Assembly: GCF_015558675.1 (NCBI RefSeq)
Contig: NZ_JADMOL010000004.1
Span: 186,395-250,394 of the forward strand
Length of the DNA: 64,000 bases
Direction of reading: 5' to 3'
Source of the DNA: Paenibacillus sp. 1001270B_150601_E10
GTDB taxonomy: Bacteria > Bacillota > Bacilli > Paenibacillales > Paenibacillaceae
Below, in pieces: positions 1-9,344 of the stretch (positions are counted from its first letter, which is position 1; each line of letters begins with the position of its first letter). The translations under genes and the position numbers were made by a program. The notes beneath the pieces are model-generated. The model ran no database searches, was not told the origin of the DNA, and was given only the letters and a program-made list of their open reading frames with translations.

Positions 1-1593
1 AGTCCGATCCATCAGAAGCCGGAAATATTGGAGCTCTTTCTTAAGTCCCTATCTAGGCTTCAGAGAGAGGGATTAATCTATTCCTATGCGTTTATTGATG
101 ATAACCAGGATGCGCGTAGCAAAGTCCTGCTTCAACAATTTCAGGCTTTTACACCTGATGTCATGATTGAAGAGTCTGGGAAGCAGGACGATTATGTACG
201 AAATGAGAAGACACATTATTGGAACGAGGCATTAATCTGGAAGGTAGCCGGCTTTAAAAATAAGCTTATTCAGCAGGCGCTACGGCTTCAAGTGGATTAT
301 CTCTTTCTGGTTGATTCCGATCTTCTGCTGCATCCAGGCACGCTGGAGAAACTCATCGAAGCGAAGCGCTCGATTATTTCCGAGATCTTCTGGACGGCCT
401 GGCAGCCGGATGCCATGCAGCAGCCGCAGGTATGGATGTCTAATGAATATATACAGTGGGAGCAAGGTCGCGGAGAGCGGCTTAGCGATGAGGAAACACA
501 GCGCAGATTCCATCAGTTTCTTGAAAAAATGAGGGCTCCAGGCATTTACGAAGTAGGTGGACTCGGAGCGTGCACCTTAATCGCAAGGGAAGCCCTCTTG
601 TCTGGCGTTCATTTTTCCGCGATTAAAAACGTATCCTTCTGGGGTGAGGATCGGCACTTCTGCATTCGTGCCGCAGCTTTAGGATGGCCACTCTATGTGG
701 ATACGCACTATCCTGCCTTTCATATTTACCGCGATACAGATCTCGAGGCTGGCAGAGTTTTTCTAGATCAGCATGAGTCAAACATCAAGCTAGAGGAAGA
801 ACACGGTCATCAACCCAATCACGAATCGACTGACCTCCATGTGTGCAAGGCTGAATTGGAATCTTCCCCAAGCCCAGCACCGTACGTTCTTCGACACCCC
901 CAGAAGCTGACGCTCAGTATGGTGGTCCGCAATGAAGGGGATCGTTATTTGAGACAGGTGTTAGCCGAGCACCGTCAATATATAGATGCGGCTGTTATTA
1001 TTGATGATGCGAGTACAGATGATACGGCAGCCATATGTTGGGAGGAGCTAAAAGGGATTCCGGTTCGGTTGATTCAAAATCGGACCTCTCAATTTCACCA
1101 TGAGGTGGAGTTGAGAAAGCTCCAGTGGAAGGAGACGATTGCTTCTGACCCGGGATGGGTGCTGAATCTGGATGCAGATGAACAGTTCGAGCACAGGTTT
1201 TCAAAAGAGGTAAGGGCGCTATTGGATCAATCCACAATCGATCTCTACTGCTTTCGCTTATATGACTTCTGGACACCTACCCAATATCGTGATGATGCAT
1301 ATTGGAAGGCACATCATCTTTACCGTCCTTTTCTCATGCGTCATGTTTATGGGTTTCAAGCGAAGTGGAAGGAGAGCGCTCAGCACTGCGGCCGCTTTCC
1401 AGAGAATATATTTGAACTAAGCCACGACCTCTCCCCGATAAGACTAAAGCATTTCGGATGGATGAATCCAGCACATCGTTTGGAGAAATATGAGCGTTAC
1501 CTCAAGCTTGATCCATCGGGAAGCTATGGCTGGCCTGATCAATATCGTTCGATCATGGACGAGGAACCTCGCTTGATCGATTGGGTCGAATAG
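1..1593 (+). CDS. Two-domain glycosyltransferase (GT-A/GT2 type), 5' end outside window
   Basis: The frame is open to the left edge (residues SPIHQKPEI precede the first possible TTG at 28), so the gene begins outside the window. Two glycosyltransferase-like halves are visible. The first has a DSD metal/nucleotide-sugar motif near residue 96 (counted from the TTG at 28) in a VDYLFLVDSDLLL context. The second starts near residue 290 with LSMVVRNEGDRYL and a DDASTDDT stretch, with a NLDADEQ motif near residue 380, typical of family 2. The protein probably transfers sugars onto cell-surface glycan or glycoprotein from the cytoplasmic side; donor and acceptor cannot be read. No signal peptide or membrane segment is seen in the visible part. 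A terminator follows. Confidence 0.85.
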   Translation, partial: SPIHQKPEILELFLKSLSRLQREGLIYSYAFIDDNQDARSKVLLQQFQAFTPDVMIEESGKQDDYVRNEKTHYWNEALIWKVAGFKNKLIQQALRLQVDYLFLVDSDLLLHPGTLEKLIEAKRSIISEIFWTAWQPDAMQQPQVWMSNEYIQWEQGRGERLSDEETQRRFHQFLEKMRAPGIYEVGGLGACTLIAREALLSGVHFSAIKNVSFWGEDRHFCIRAAALGWPLYVDTHYPAFHIYRDTDLEAGRVFLDQHESNIKLEEEHGHQPNHESTDLHVCKAELESSPSPAPYVLRHPQKLTLSMVVRNEGDRYLRQVLAEHRQYIDAAVIIDDASTDDTAAICWEELKGIPVRLIQNRTSQFHHEVELRKLQWKETIASDPGWVLNLDADEQFEHRFSKEVRALLDQSTIDLYCFRLYDFWTPTQYRDDAYWKAHHLYRPFLMRHVYGFQAKWKESAQHCGRFPENIFELSHDLSPIRLKHFGWMNPAHRLEKYERYLKLDPSGSYGWPDQYRSIMDEEPRLIDWVE

Positions 1594-1621
1594 GGCAAAA
1601 AGGGGTACAATCATGGATAGA

Positions 1622-1662
1622 GAAGCCTTCTTCCCTTTCTAAGGATAAGGCTTCTTCTTCAT
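1622..1662 (+). terminator. Rho-independent terminator after the glycosyltransferase
   Basis: GAAGCCTT at 1622-1629 pairs with AAGGCTTC at 1647-1654, and a T/C-rich tail (TTCTTC) follows. It lies about 30 bp after the glycosyltransferase stop. Confidence 0.65.
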
Positions 1663-1801
1663 GCGGCAGGAATGTCAAGAACTTGCTGTAGTCATGGTGA
1701 ATCTTTGTAATCTATGATACTACGAGAAGCTTTTCTTTTTCAGAGAGATGATGACCCAGACCATTCTATATAAAGTACCACGATTTAAGGAGGGAGCATT
1801 G

Positions 1802-4129
1802 ATGAGCAGCGAATGGCCTTCGTCAATCCAGCTATCGCTTGTCCAACTGAAGACGATGTCTGAGCAGGCTTTGGATGAATTGATCGTATTGCTCATTTTA
1901 AGAGGACACGTCCATATTCAGCTCTTGGGAGAGAGCTATCAACTGAAAGCAGATGATGTCATCGTCATTCATCCTTATGAGAGCTTTGCGATGCAAAGCG
2001 ACAATGAGACGCTTATGCTTAAGCTTACAATCTCCCGCTCCGGAATGGAGCACTATTTGAAGCGTTCATGGAATCCCCGGTTTGCATGCAACTCCACGAT
2101 TGCTAATGAAGGAGAGCAGGATACCTATCGCATGCTTCGCGAAACGCTGACATATCTCATGCTGGCTTATTATCGTCAGCAGGACAGTCTGCCTTTTGAA
2201 ATGGGAAAATACATGTTTGAGCTGCTTTCTATCCTCACGACTCATTTTCAAGAAATACAAGATGAGATGGCATTTGAAACAAACGGGATGAAGAATGAAC
2301 GCATCCTAAGCATTCTTCACGTGGTTGATCAGGAGTATCGCTCACCGCTGTCACTTGAGCAGTTTGCACAGCAGGAATATGTGTCTTTATATCACTTGTC
2401 TCGTTTGTTCAAAAAGACGGTTGGCATGACCTTTACGCAATATGTGAACGAGGTTCGCTTGAAAAAGGCGGTTCCAGAACTGCTGCATACGGAGCTTCCC
2501 ATTCTGAAGGTGGCTATGAATCATGGCTTTGCCAATGTAAAAACGTTCAATAAGTGCTTTAAGGAACGCTACGGCATGACCCCCAGCGAATTTCGAGGCG
2601 AGCGGTTGAAGGGAACTGCGGTACAAGAATCACCTCCCATCATGCAGGTATCCTATGAAGTCATTGATCCTTCCGCAGCCATTGATGAACTGTCGAAGTA
2701 TATGGTGAAAAAGGATTTGAATGATCATACAAATGAGATACGTGAGAAGTTCGAGCTTATGGCTGATAAAGAGGAAGCTGCCGTGCTTGCAAAACCTCGG
2801 AAGATTATGAATATTGGACAAGCCTCAGAGCTTTTGGATCAGGAGGTGCGAAGTCAGCTTCAATGTGTACATCATGAGCTCGAGTTCCATTATATTCGAA
2901 TGATCGGATTCGGCATTGAGCATGAACGGAAGGAAAAGAGCAGCATGCTGATGGAGCGACCGAATAACAATCGAATCTTTGATTATGTCGTGAAACACAA
3001 CATGAAGCCGATTATTCAATTCAAGGCAGAAGAGGTGCTGGCTTCTCTATCGAGCAAGAATGAGGAAGACACCTTTCTGGATATCGTTCGATACATGCTG
3101 AATCGATATGGCAAACGCGAGCTTGAAACGTGGTGCTTCGAGCTCGTGCCGGGGTCCTTGAAGGGGAATGAGACGATTCCATTAGCCTACGAAAAGCTCT
3201 ATGACGAGTTGAAGTCGCTTCATCCAAGACTCCAAGTCGGAATCCACATTCTATCCTCATTGGACCAGGAGGAGACAGACCGATTCAAGCGCTTTGTGGA
3301 TTACGCCAAGCGTAGTCAGCGGGTACCGGACTTTGTAACGCTGACCGCTGATCCGTCAGAAGAAGAGGATGCGCGGGACGAAGACGACTTGTTCGAGTAT
3401 TATCGAAAATACCAGCAGAATCTTGTTCAGCATATGAAGCAGGAATTTGAGCTGGCAGGCGTTGAACAGCCGCGCTGCTTTATTACGGAATGGAACACGC
3501 TGGTCGGGCAAGGCGATGTGCTTAGCGGTTCTTTCTTCCGTGCTGCCTTGATTATCGAGACTTTGGCTGATCTGGCGAGCGAGGTTCAGGGCATTGGCTT
3601 CTGGCTGAATATAAAGTTAAAGGAGAAGCTGACTAGCGTAAGGCAGGATAGCTGTTTGTCTGTCTTTTTATACGAGAGACTGAAGCGTCCGTTGTTCTTT
3701 GTCCTTCACATGTTCGATCGCCTTGGAAGCGAGGTGCTTCATCTGGAGGAGGGCTGTATTTATACCCGAGAGGGAGAGGAGCAGCAGCTGCTGGTTTACA
3801 ATGCATGCTATATGGATCCTTTTTACTCCATCGATGATTTCTTAACGCGGGTGCGCAATAAGCGAATGGAGGTCTCCTTGTCGGGGCTGCCTGCAAGAAG
3901 CTATCAGATGAAGCAGTATCTGTTGGATAAGGATCACGGCGGAATCTATCATGAGTGGATCCGGCTTGGTGCGCCAAGAGAGCTGGATGCTGAGATGCTG
4001 ACTTATTTGGAGCGTAAAATTCTCCCAGAGGTTCGGACGGAGCGCAGATTCCTGCCAGACGACTTGAACTTGCAGGCAAGTCTTACGATGAATGCATGCA
4101 AGCTCTATGTGATTCAGCCATTGCTATGA
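1802..4129 (+). CDS. AraC-family regulator fused to a GH39-like domain
   Basis: The frame extends upstream to 1748, but AAGGAGGGA at 1789-1797 favours the ATG at 1802 (775 aa). The N-terminal ~150 residues resemble an AraC cupin-type sensor. Residues ~168-265 form a double helix-turn-helix (motifs LEQFAQQEYVSLYHLSRLFK and VAMNHGFANVKTFNKCFKE). Residues ~340-690 align by eye with GH39 beta-xylosidase TIM barrels. The nucleophile-like TEWN is present near residue 562. The acid/base position, usually a WNEP context, reads FELVPGSL near residue 445, so catalysis is probably lost and the barrel may serve as a sugar sensor. No secretion signal, so cytoplasmic. No target operon is identified; the upstream glycosyltransferase is separated by a terminator. 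Confidence 0.85.
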   Translation: MSSEWPSSIQLSLVQLKTMSEQALDELIVLLILRGHVHIQLLGESYQLKADDVIVIHPYESFAMQSDNETLMLKLTISRSGMEHYLKRSWNPRFACNSTIANEGEQDTYRMLRETLTYLMLAYYRQQDSLPFEMGKYMFELLSILTTHFQEIQDEMAFETNGMKNERILSILHVVDQEYRSPLSLEQFAQQEYVSLYHLSRLFKKTVGMTFTQYVNEVRLKKAVPELLHTELPILKVAMNHGFANVKTFNKCFKERYGMTPSEFRGERLKGTAVQESPPIMQVSYEVIDPSAAIDELSKYMVKKDLNDHTNEIREKFELMADKEEAAVLAKPRKIMNIGQASELLDQEVRSQLQCVHHELEFHYIRMIGFGIEHERKEKSSMLMERPNNNRIFDYVVKHNMKPIIQFKAEEVLASLSSKNEEDTFLDIVRYMLNRYGKRELETWCFELVPGSLKGNETIPLAYEKLYDELKSLHPRLQVGIHILSSLDQEETDRFKRFVDYAKRSQRVPDFVTLTADPSEEEDARDEDDLFEYYRKYQQNLVQHMKQEFELAGVEQPRCFITEWNTLVGQGDVLSGSFFRAALIIETLADLASEVQGIGFWLNIKLKEKLTSVRQDSCLSVFLYERLKRPLFFVLHMFDRLGSEVLHLEEGCIYTREGEEQQLLVYNACYMDPFYSIDDFLTRVRNKRMEVSLSGLPARSYQMKQYLLDKDHGGIYHEWIRLGAPRELDAEMLTYLERKILPEVRTERRFLPDDLNLQASLTMNACKLYVIQPLL

Positions 4130-4210
4130 TACGGACTGTAGATAAGATACAACCGCAAAAATAGCAGGTTGTTTTTTGCTTCAAATCTAAGATGTGCACG
4201 ACAAGGTTAT

Positions 4211-4264
4211 AAATCGCCCTTTATTGCAGCAAATTGCGGCAAGTCAACAGGGGCGATTTTTTTT
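4211..4264 (+). terminator. Terminator between the AraC-GH39 gene and the amidohydrolase operon
   Basis: AAATCGCCC at 4211-4219 and GGGCGATTT at 4251-4259 form a 9-bp stem with a long loop, ending in eight T. A weaker CAACC/GGTTG hairpin with six T lies just upstream at 4150-4177. Confidence 0.7.
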
Positions 4265-4273
4265 ATGATATAA

Positions 4274-4289
4274 CTGTAAGCGTTTTCTA
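4274..4289 (+). promoter_or_regulatory. Candidate cre (CcpA) site ahead of the amidohydrolase operon
   Basis: CTGTAAGCGTTTTCTA matches the Bacillus cre consensus WTGNAARCGNWWWCAW except at the first position and at the penultimate A. It sits about 25 bp before the start codon and directly after a TATAAC that could be a -10 element, a position suited to catabolite repression. Inference only. Confidence 0.45.
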
Positions 4290-4314
4290 ATATGTCCTGA
4301 CGGAGGGAATTAAC

Positions 4315-5481
4315 ATGACAAACTGGAGAGAGCAAATACCGACGGAGGAAGTCATCCAATGGCGCAGACATTTTCATCAACATCCGGAGCTATCCTTTGA
4401 AGAGATAGAGACGTCCAATTATATTTACGACGTTCTAAGTACGTTTCCGAATCTTGAGTTATCGCGGCCAACCACGAACAGTGTAATTGCGAAGCTGACA
4501 GGCAGTGCACCAGGCAAGACGATTGCGCTTCGAGCAGATATCGATGCCCTTCCGATTGAGGAGGAGGCAGATGTCGATTTCAAATCGAAGAAGCCCGGTA
4601 TTATGCATGCTTGTGGACATGATACTCACGCTGCGATGCTGCTAGGCGCTGCCAAAGTGCTTTCAGGCATGAAGGATCAACTATCAGGCGTCATCAAGTT
4701 TATCTTCCAGCCTGCTGAAGAGGTGCCGCCAGGCGGCGCGAAAGCTATTGTGGACGCAGGCGTGCTCGACGACGTGGACTACGTGTTTGGCATTCATATC
4801 TTCCCTAAGCTGCCGGCAGGAATGATCGGCACCAATGTTGGCGCGATGACTGCAGCCCAAGATATCTTTGAGCTTAAGATTCAAGGCAAGGGCTCTCATG
4901 GCTCTACACCAGAGCTGTCCATTGACCCGATTACAATCGGCGCAGAAATCGTAACCAATCTGAACAACATCGTTTCAAGACATGTATCTGCACTGGACAA
5001 TGCGGTGCTTTCGATCGGTCAGTTCACAGCTGGAGAAGTATTCAACGTGATTCCAGATACCGCAACCCTCAAGGGAACAGTTCGCACAACGAATGCCGAA
5101 ACACGCAAGTTGATGAAGAAGCGCATTCACGAAGTCATTGATCATATCGTAAAGGCTTATAACGGAACCTACGAGCTTCATTATCTAGATGGATACAGCG
5201 CAGTCGTGAACCATGAGGTAGCGACCGACATTGTCCGCCAAGCAGCAGATAAGATCGTAGGCGAGCAGCAATTTACTTGTCCAAAAATGATGGGCAGCGA
5301 GGACTTCGCAGCCTACACCGATGTCACAAAAGGTTCCTTCTTTGTTTTAGGCGGCGGTACAGAAGAGGAAGGCTGTGGCTACATGAACCACCATCCCAAG
5401 TTCAAGATCAATGAGGACGCGCTCGCTGTTGGCATGCAAATGCATGTTCAGATCGCGCTAGATGTACTTGGCAAGAAATAG
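4315..5481 (+). CDS. M20-family amidohydrolase (N-acyl-amino-acid / hippurate hydrolase type)
   Basis: A 388-aa protein whose ATG follows GGAGGG. It shows the di-metal M20D signature: HACGHDTHAAM around residues 98-108 and QPAEEVPPGG near 131, with a dimerisation lid between about 180 and 290 and a terminal MNHHPKF motif. The family hydrolyses N-acyl amino acids, hippurate or related amides in the cytoplasm; the exact acyl donor cannot be read. It heads a co-directional group with an MFS transporter (77 bp later) and both serine dehydratase subunits. This suggests that the released amino acid could be serine, which is an inference from context. A cre-like site lies just upstream. Confidence 0.9.
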   Translation: MTNWREQIPTEEVIQWRRHFHQHPELSFEEIETSNYIYDVLSTFPNLELSRPTTNSVIAKLTGSAPGKTIALRADIDALPIEEEADVDFKSKKPGIMHACGHDTHAAMLLGAAKVLSGMKDQLSGVIKFIFQPAEEVPPGGAKAIVDAGVLDDVDYVFGIHIFPKLPAGMIGTNVGAMTAAQDIFELKIQGKGSHGSTPELSIDPITIGAEIVTNLNNIVSRHVSALDNAVLSIGQFTAGEVFNVIPDTATLKGTVRTTNAETRKLMKKRIHEVIDHIVKAYNGTYELHYLDGYSAVVNHEVATDIVRQAADKIVGEQQFTCPKMMGSEDFAAYTDVTKGSFFVLGGGTEEEGCGYMNHHPKFKINEDALAVGMQMHVQIALDVLGKK

Positions 5482-5558
5482 TCCTACTCACTATGGAGCA
5501 GTCAATGGAAGGTTAGATCCTCCTTTTGTTGACGCTCCCTCATAACAGGAGGTCAGCA

Positions 5559-6755
5559 ATGGATAAGCCTAAAAACAAAAATCCTTATCTGTTAATCTTT
5601 GCTCTAATGGCCGGTTATTCCATGATTTATATGGATAAGAACATGGTATCTACGGCAATTATTCCGCTAGCAGATGAATTTAGCCTTACGAATTCGCAAA
5701 CGGGACTTATTATGAGTTTATTCTTCCTTGGTTACTCGATTATGCAGATTCCAAGCGGATGGCTTGCGGATAAGTTCGGAGCCAAGAAGGTGCTGATGAC
5801 ATCGCTTGCGCTTGTTTCTATCTTCTCCTTCTTCTTCGGAATGGGAGCCAGCTTAATCGCCTTTGTAGCCATTCGATTCTTTGCTGGTGTTGGACATGCG
5901 GGTTATCCGCCAAGCTGCTCGAAGACGATTGCAGATCATTTTCCAAAAGAAAAAAGAACGTTCGTGCAGTCTCTTATTCTTTCAACGTCCGGCATTGGCG
6001 GAATCCTGGCATTCACTCTTGGAGCTCAGCTAATCGCAAACGATTGGAAGCTTGGTTACTATGTGCTTGGCGTATTGTTTGCCGTAGCGATGGTATGTGT
6101 ATTCCTGTTCGTTCCTAAGGATTATAAAACACCGGCTCAGCTTAACCATGACGCACCGAAGATCAAGTTTTCTGAAATTGCAACGAATCGTGACGTGCTT
6201 ATTTTGTTTGTGGCGATGCTGCTGCTTAACTTCCTGTTATACGGCAACATTTCATGGCTTCCAACGTATTTGAAGAGCCAGTTCGGAATTGGAATTAGTC
6301 AAGTTGGTACGATCCTTGCCATCAATGCTGTTTGTACGACTGTGGCGACCATGATCGTGGGTGGACTATTGTCAAAATGGTTCCTTGGCAAAGAGAAAGC
6401 ATTTGTCATCTCAACCGCGATCATTGTATCGCTCTTGCTAGTCGGCTTTATCTTCTCCACCCATCTGATCGCATCTTCGATTCTGTTGATTCTGATCAGC
6501 ATGGTATCGGTCGGAACCTTCACGGCTATCTTTACGTGGCCGCATAAATTGTTCGATCAATCCATTATTGGGTCCTCGATCGGCATAATCAATACGGGCG
6601 GTACCATCGGCGGCTTCCTTGCTCCAATGATCTTGGGTGCTTTGATTGACAAGAGCGGCGGCTCCTTCGGTTCAGCCTTTGCCTTTATGGCGATTGCCGT
6701 ATTGTTGTGCGGACTCACAACGCTGCTGCTTCGTACACGCAAGCCAGCGGCATAA
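5559..6755 (+). CDS. MFS transporter
   Basis: The open frame reaches back to a TTG at 5526, but AGGAGG at 5548-5553 places translation at the ATG at 5559 (398 aa). About twelve hydrophobic segments are visible. The loop 2-3 motif GWLADKFGAKKV is the classic major facilitator signature. The early segment (SMIYMDKNMVSTAIIPLADEF) resembles anion:cation symporter-type members. It lies between an M20 amidohydrolase and serine dehydratase genes, so it may import the amide substrate that the hydrolase cleaves. Substrate is not assignable from sequence. Confidence 0.88.
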   Translation: MDKPKNKNPYLLIFALMAGYSMIYMDKNMVSTAIIPLADEFSLTNSQTGLIMSLFFLGYSIMQIPSGWLADKFGAKKVLMTSLALVSIFSFFFGMGASLIAFVAIRFFAGVGHAGYPPSCSKTIADHFPKEKRTFVQSLILSTSGIGGILAFTLGAQLIANDWKLGYYVLGVLFAVAMVCVFLFVPKDYKTPAQLNHDAPKIKFSEIATNRDVLILFVAMLLLNFLLYGNISWLPTYLKSQFGIGISQVGTILAINAVCTTVATMIVGGLLSKWFLGKEKAFVISTAIIVSLLLVGFIFSTHLIASSILLILISMVSVGTFTAIFTWPHKLFDQSIIGSSIGIINTGGTIGGFLAPMILGALIDKSGGSFGSAFAFMAIAVLLCGLTTLLLRTRKPAA

Positions 6756-6835
6756 CGTTAACTAAACATGTTTCAAAATCATTCAGGATATGAAGTGAGC
6801 GCATTGCTCCTGATGATGGATAAAGGAGTTCAGAC

Positions 6836-7498
6836 ATGAAATACCGCAGTGTATATGACATTATTGGACCTATTATGGTAGGCCCTTCAAGCTCACACAC
6901 AGCTGGAGCGGCGTCCATCGGTCGACTTGCAAGAAGCATCTTTGGAAGACAGCCCTCTCACGTTGAACTTATGCTATATGGTTCCTTTGCGGAGACGTAT
7001 AAGGGGCATGCGACAGATGTGGCCTTGATTGCAGGTTTGCTTGGGTATGAGACGGATGACCCACGTCTGCCGGAATCGCCACGATATGCGGAAGAAGCAG
7101 GTGTAGAGGTGGTGATCACGACCATGGAGGCCGTTCCAGATCACCCCAATACGGCACGCATCCGAATGAGAGATGAGCAGGAGAAGATGGAGGTTGTCGG
7201 CATCTCGATTGGTGGCGGCAAAGTGGAAATCACAGAGCTCAATGGATTTGAGCTTCAGCTTTCTGGTCATCATCCTGCGATTCTCATCGTCAATCATGAC
7301 CGCTACGGCGTGGTTGCCAATGTGACAAGCATCTTGAGCAAGGAGCAGGTCAACATTGCGAACATGAAGGTATCAAGACGAGAAAAGGGTGAGCTTGCCC
7401 TTATGGTCATCGAGATCGACGAGCGTCTTGACGGCCGCATCCTGGAGGAGATTCGAGCGTTGTCAGGCGTCAATCGCGTCTTGTCTATGGAGGACTAA
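6836..7498 (+). CDS. sdaAB: L-serine dehydratase, iron-sulfur-dependent, beta subunit
   Basis: A 220-aa protein with ribosome-binding site AAAGGAG. The N-terminal domain carries the family motif GPIMVGPSSSHTAGAA, and the C-terminal ~75 residues form an ACT domain (HDRYGVVANVTSILSKEQVN). Together with SdaAA it deaminates L-serine to pyruvate and ammonia in the cytoplasm, using an oxygen-labile 4Fe-4S cluster. The length fits the Bacillus type with separate subunits. It sits 80 bp after the MFS gene and 63-84 bp before sdaAA. Confidence 0.95.
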   Translation: MKYRSVYDIIGPIMVGPSSSHTAGAASIGRLARSIFGRQPSHVELMLYGSFAETYKGHATDVALIAGLLGYETDDPRLPESPRYAEEAGVEVVITTMEAVPDHPNTARIRMRDEQEKMEVVGISIGGGKVEITELNGFELQLSGHHPAILIVNHDRYGVVANVTSILSKEQVNIANMKVSRREKGELALMVIEIDERLDGRILEEIRALSGVNRVLSMED

Positions 7499-7582
7499 AA
7501 ATAAGAAAGAATAGCAGCCGTTCCTGTGTAAAGATGTCAGCATAAGGGAGCGGTTGCATGCATGAAGAAAGAGGGCATGACA

Positions 7583-8476
7583 ATGTTTCGTAATGTAGCA
7601 GAACTAGTTGCGTTGGCTGAGGAGCAGAATGGCTCGATTGCGGAGATCATGGTTAAGCAAGAAACGAAGGTGTCAGGCAGAACAAGAGAACAGGTTCGTG
7701 ACCAGATGGGCCGCAATCTGGACGTGATGGAGCAGGCGGTAGAGCGAGGCTTAAGCGGCGTTAAGTCGCATTCCGGATTGACGGGCGGAGATGCGGTCAA
7801 GCTTCACGCCTATATCTCATCAGGTCAGGGCTTAAGCGGATTTACGATCTTGGATGCAGTCAGCAAGGCAGTTGCCACCAATGAAGTAAACGCAGCAATG
7901 GGCTTAATCTGTGCAACACCTACAGCGGGTTCTGCTGGTGTTGTGCCCGGAACGCTCTTTGCTTTGCGCGATAAGCTGAATCCTACAAGAGAGCAAATGA
8001 TTGACTTTTTGTTCACCTCAGGTGCATTCGGCATGGTTGTGGCTAACAATGCGTCCATCAGCGGCGCAGCAGGCGGCTGCCAGGCTGAGGTAGGCTCTGC
8101 GGCAGGCATGGCAGCCGCTTCTATCGTGCAGCTTGCAGGCGGCTCACCAGCTCAAGCTGCACATGGCATGGCCATTGCACTGAAGAACCTGCTCGGGCTT
8201 GTTTGCGATCCCGTAGCAGGACTTGTTGAGGTCCCCTGCGTAAAGCGCAATGCCATGGGAGCAGCGGTGGCGATGGTCGCGGCCGATATGGCCTTGGCTG
8301 GCGTCACAAGCAAGATCCCTTGCGACGAGGTGATCGAAGCCATGTTCAAGATCGGGCTATCGATGCCATCCGCACTTCGTGAGACGGCGCTTGGCGGGCT
8401 CGCGGATACGCCAACCGGCAGAAGATTGAAGCAGGAAATATTCGGGGCTGCTCAAAAGGATAAGAAAGAGCAGTAA
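7583..8476 (+). CDS. sdaAA: L-serine dehydratase, iron-sulfur-dependent, alpha subunit
   Basis: The catalytic subunit. The frame opens at ATG 7562, but family members begin MFRN, which corresponds to the ATG at 7583, with GAGGG seven bases before it (297-298 aa). Visible motifs are CATPTAGSAGVVPG, the glycine-rich AEVGSAAGMAAA and CDPVAGLVEVPC, with cysteines suited to the Fe-S cluster. It pairs with SdaAB to convert serine to pyruvate. It is the last gene of the amidohydrolase-MFS-sda group; a strong hairpin follows. Confidence 0.95.
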   Translation: MFRNVAELVALAEEQNGSIAEIMVKQETKVSGRTREQVRDQMGRNLDVMEQAVERGLSGVKSHSGLTGGDAVKLHAYISSGQGLSGFTILDAVSKAVATNEVNAAMGLICATPTAGSAGVVPGTLFALRDKLNPTREQMIDFLFTSGAFGMVVANNASISGAAGGCQAEVGSAAGMAAASIVQLAGGSPAQAAHGMAIALKNLLGLVCDPVAGLVEVPCVKRNAMGAAVAMVAADMALAGVTSKIPCDEVIEAMFKIGLSMPSALRETALGGLADTPTGRRLKQEIFGAAQKDKKEQ

Positions 8477-8539
8477 GGATGTGCTTTTCTCTTGAGGAAG
8501 CAAACTTACCCTAACAAAAGCGATAACGATAGATCAAAA

Positions 8540-8590
8540 CAAAACGACACATGCCCAAGCTGTATGAGCAGCAGGACAGGTGTCGTTTTG
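8540..8590. terminator. Hairpin terminator between convergent sdaAA and HAD genes
   Basis: An 11-bp perfect inverted repeat (CAAAACGACAC at 8540-8550, GTGTCGTTTTG at 8580-8590) lies between convergent genes. The minus strand has the better T-rich tail (GTTTTGTTTTG); on the plus strand the T run is part of the stem. Confidence 0.6.
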
Positions 8591-8612
8591 CTGAAGAGGG
8601 GTTCTTTACATC

Positions 8613-9338
8613 TTATGAAAACAAGATTCGAGAGATGTCTTCATAGGAATGAGCTTCATGATGCGGCTCATGTTGGCTTTCTCTTGCTGCGAAGCGATGA
8701 TTGAACCAGATCATGCGCCAACCTGCACCTAATGCGCCGATTACATCATTGCGCCACGAATCCCCTATATAGACAGCCTGCTCAAGATCCACCCCGGTCT
8801 CCTGCAAGGCATGCTGGAAGATGCGAGGATCGGGCTTGTCCCAGCCAACCCTTCCTGTGATATAGATGTGCTCTTTGGGGACAAGCTTGTCAAGGGCAAG
8901 CGCCCCAAGCTTCTTCACTTGGTGCGCTTCGGCCCCGTTCGTAATAATGCCAACGGCATAGCCATCTTGCTGCAGTCTGAGGATCGTCTCGCGAGCGCCA
9001 TCGAACAACGCAATATCATATTGGCGATCGACATAATCCTGCTGCAGCCGCGCGGCTTCTTCCATGGACACTTGAATGCCGAATTCCTGCAGCATCAGCA
9101 CAAAGCGCTGTACTCTCATCTCACGCTGGCCTTCCACGTTATGTGCCGCAAAGGCATTCTCCTGCATAGCAGCGAGGTGATCGCTGTAGTAGCGGAAGCG
9201 TTGGTAAGCCTTACGATGGTCAAATGCATCAGGAAGCCGAAGCTGGCTCGTTAACGTGTCCTTCAAAGGGGTTAAATGATCATACAACGTATCGTCCAGG
9301 TCAAAAAAGACACCTGCACAAGCTGTTCTCTCCGTCAT
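8613..9338 (-). CDS. HAD-superfamily hydrolase (YjjG/YfnB-like phosphatase)
   Basis: A cytoplasmic haloacid-dehalogenase-type phosphatase. The frame starts at 9344, but AAGAGG lies only one base before that ATG and seven before the second ATG at 9338, so 9338 is preferred (241 aa). Motif I FFDLDDTLYDH is near the N-terminus. The motif II region reads IITNGAEAHQVKKL, and motifs III/IV read KPDPRIF and GDSWRNDVIGA. The helical cap between motifs I and II fits subclass I, such as nucleoside monophosphate phosphatases. Substrate unknown. It stands alone, convergent to sdaAA and divergent from a transglutaminase-like gene. Confidence 0.9.
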   Translation of the reverse strand: MTERTACAGVFFDLDDTLYDHLTPLKDTLTSQLRLPDAFDHRKAYQRFRYYSDHLAAMQENAFAAHNVEGQREMRVQRFVLMLQEFGIQVSMEEAARLQQDYVDRQYDIALFDGARETILRLQQDGYAVGIITNGAEAHQVKKLGALALDKLVPKEHIYITGRVGWDKPDPRIFQHALQETGVDLEQAVYIGDSWRNDVIGALGAGWRMIWFNHRFAARESQHEPHHEAHSYEDISRILFS

Positions 9339-9344
9339 ATCCAT

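Noticed and set aside
3633-4079. 148-codon minus-strand ORF inside the AraC-GH39 gene
   Set aside because: Antisense to a well-supported coding frame; composition is proline/serine-rich shadow sequence.
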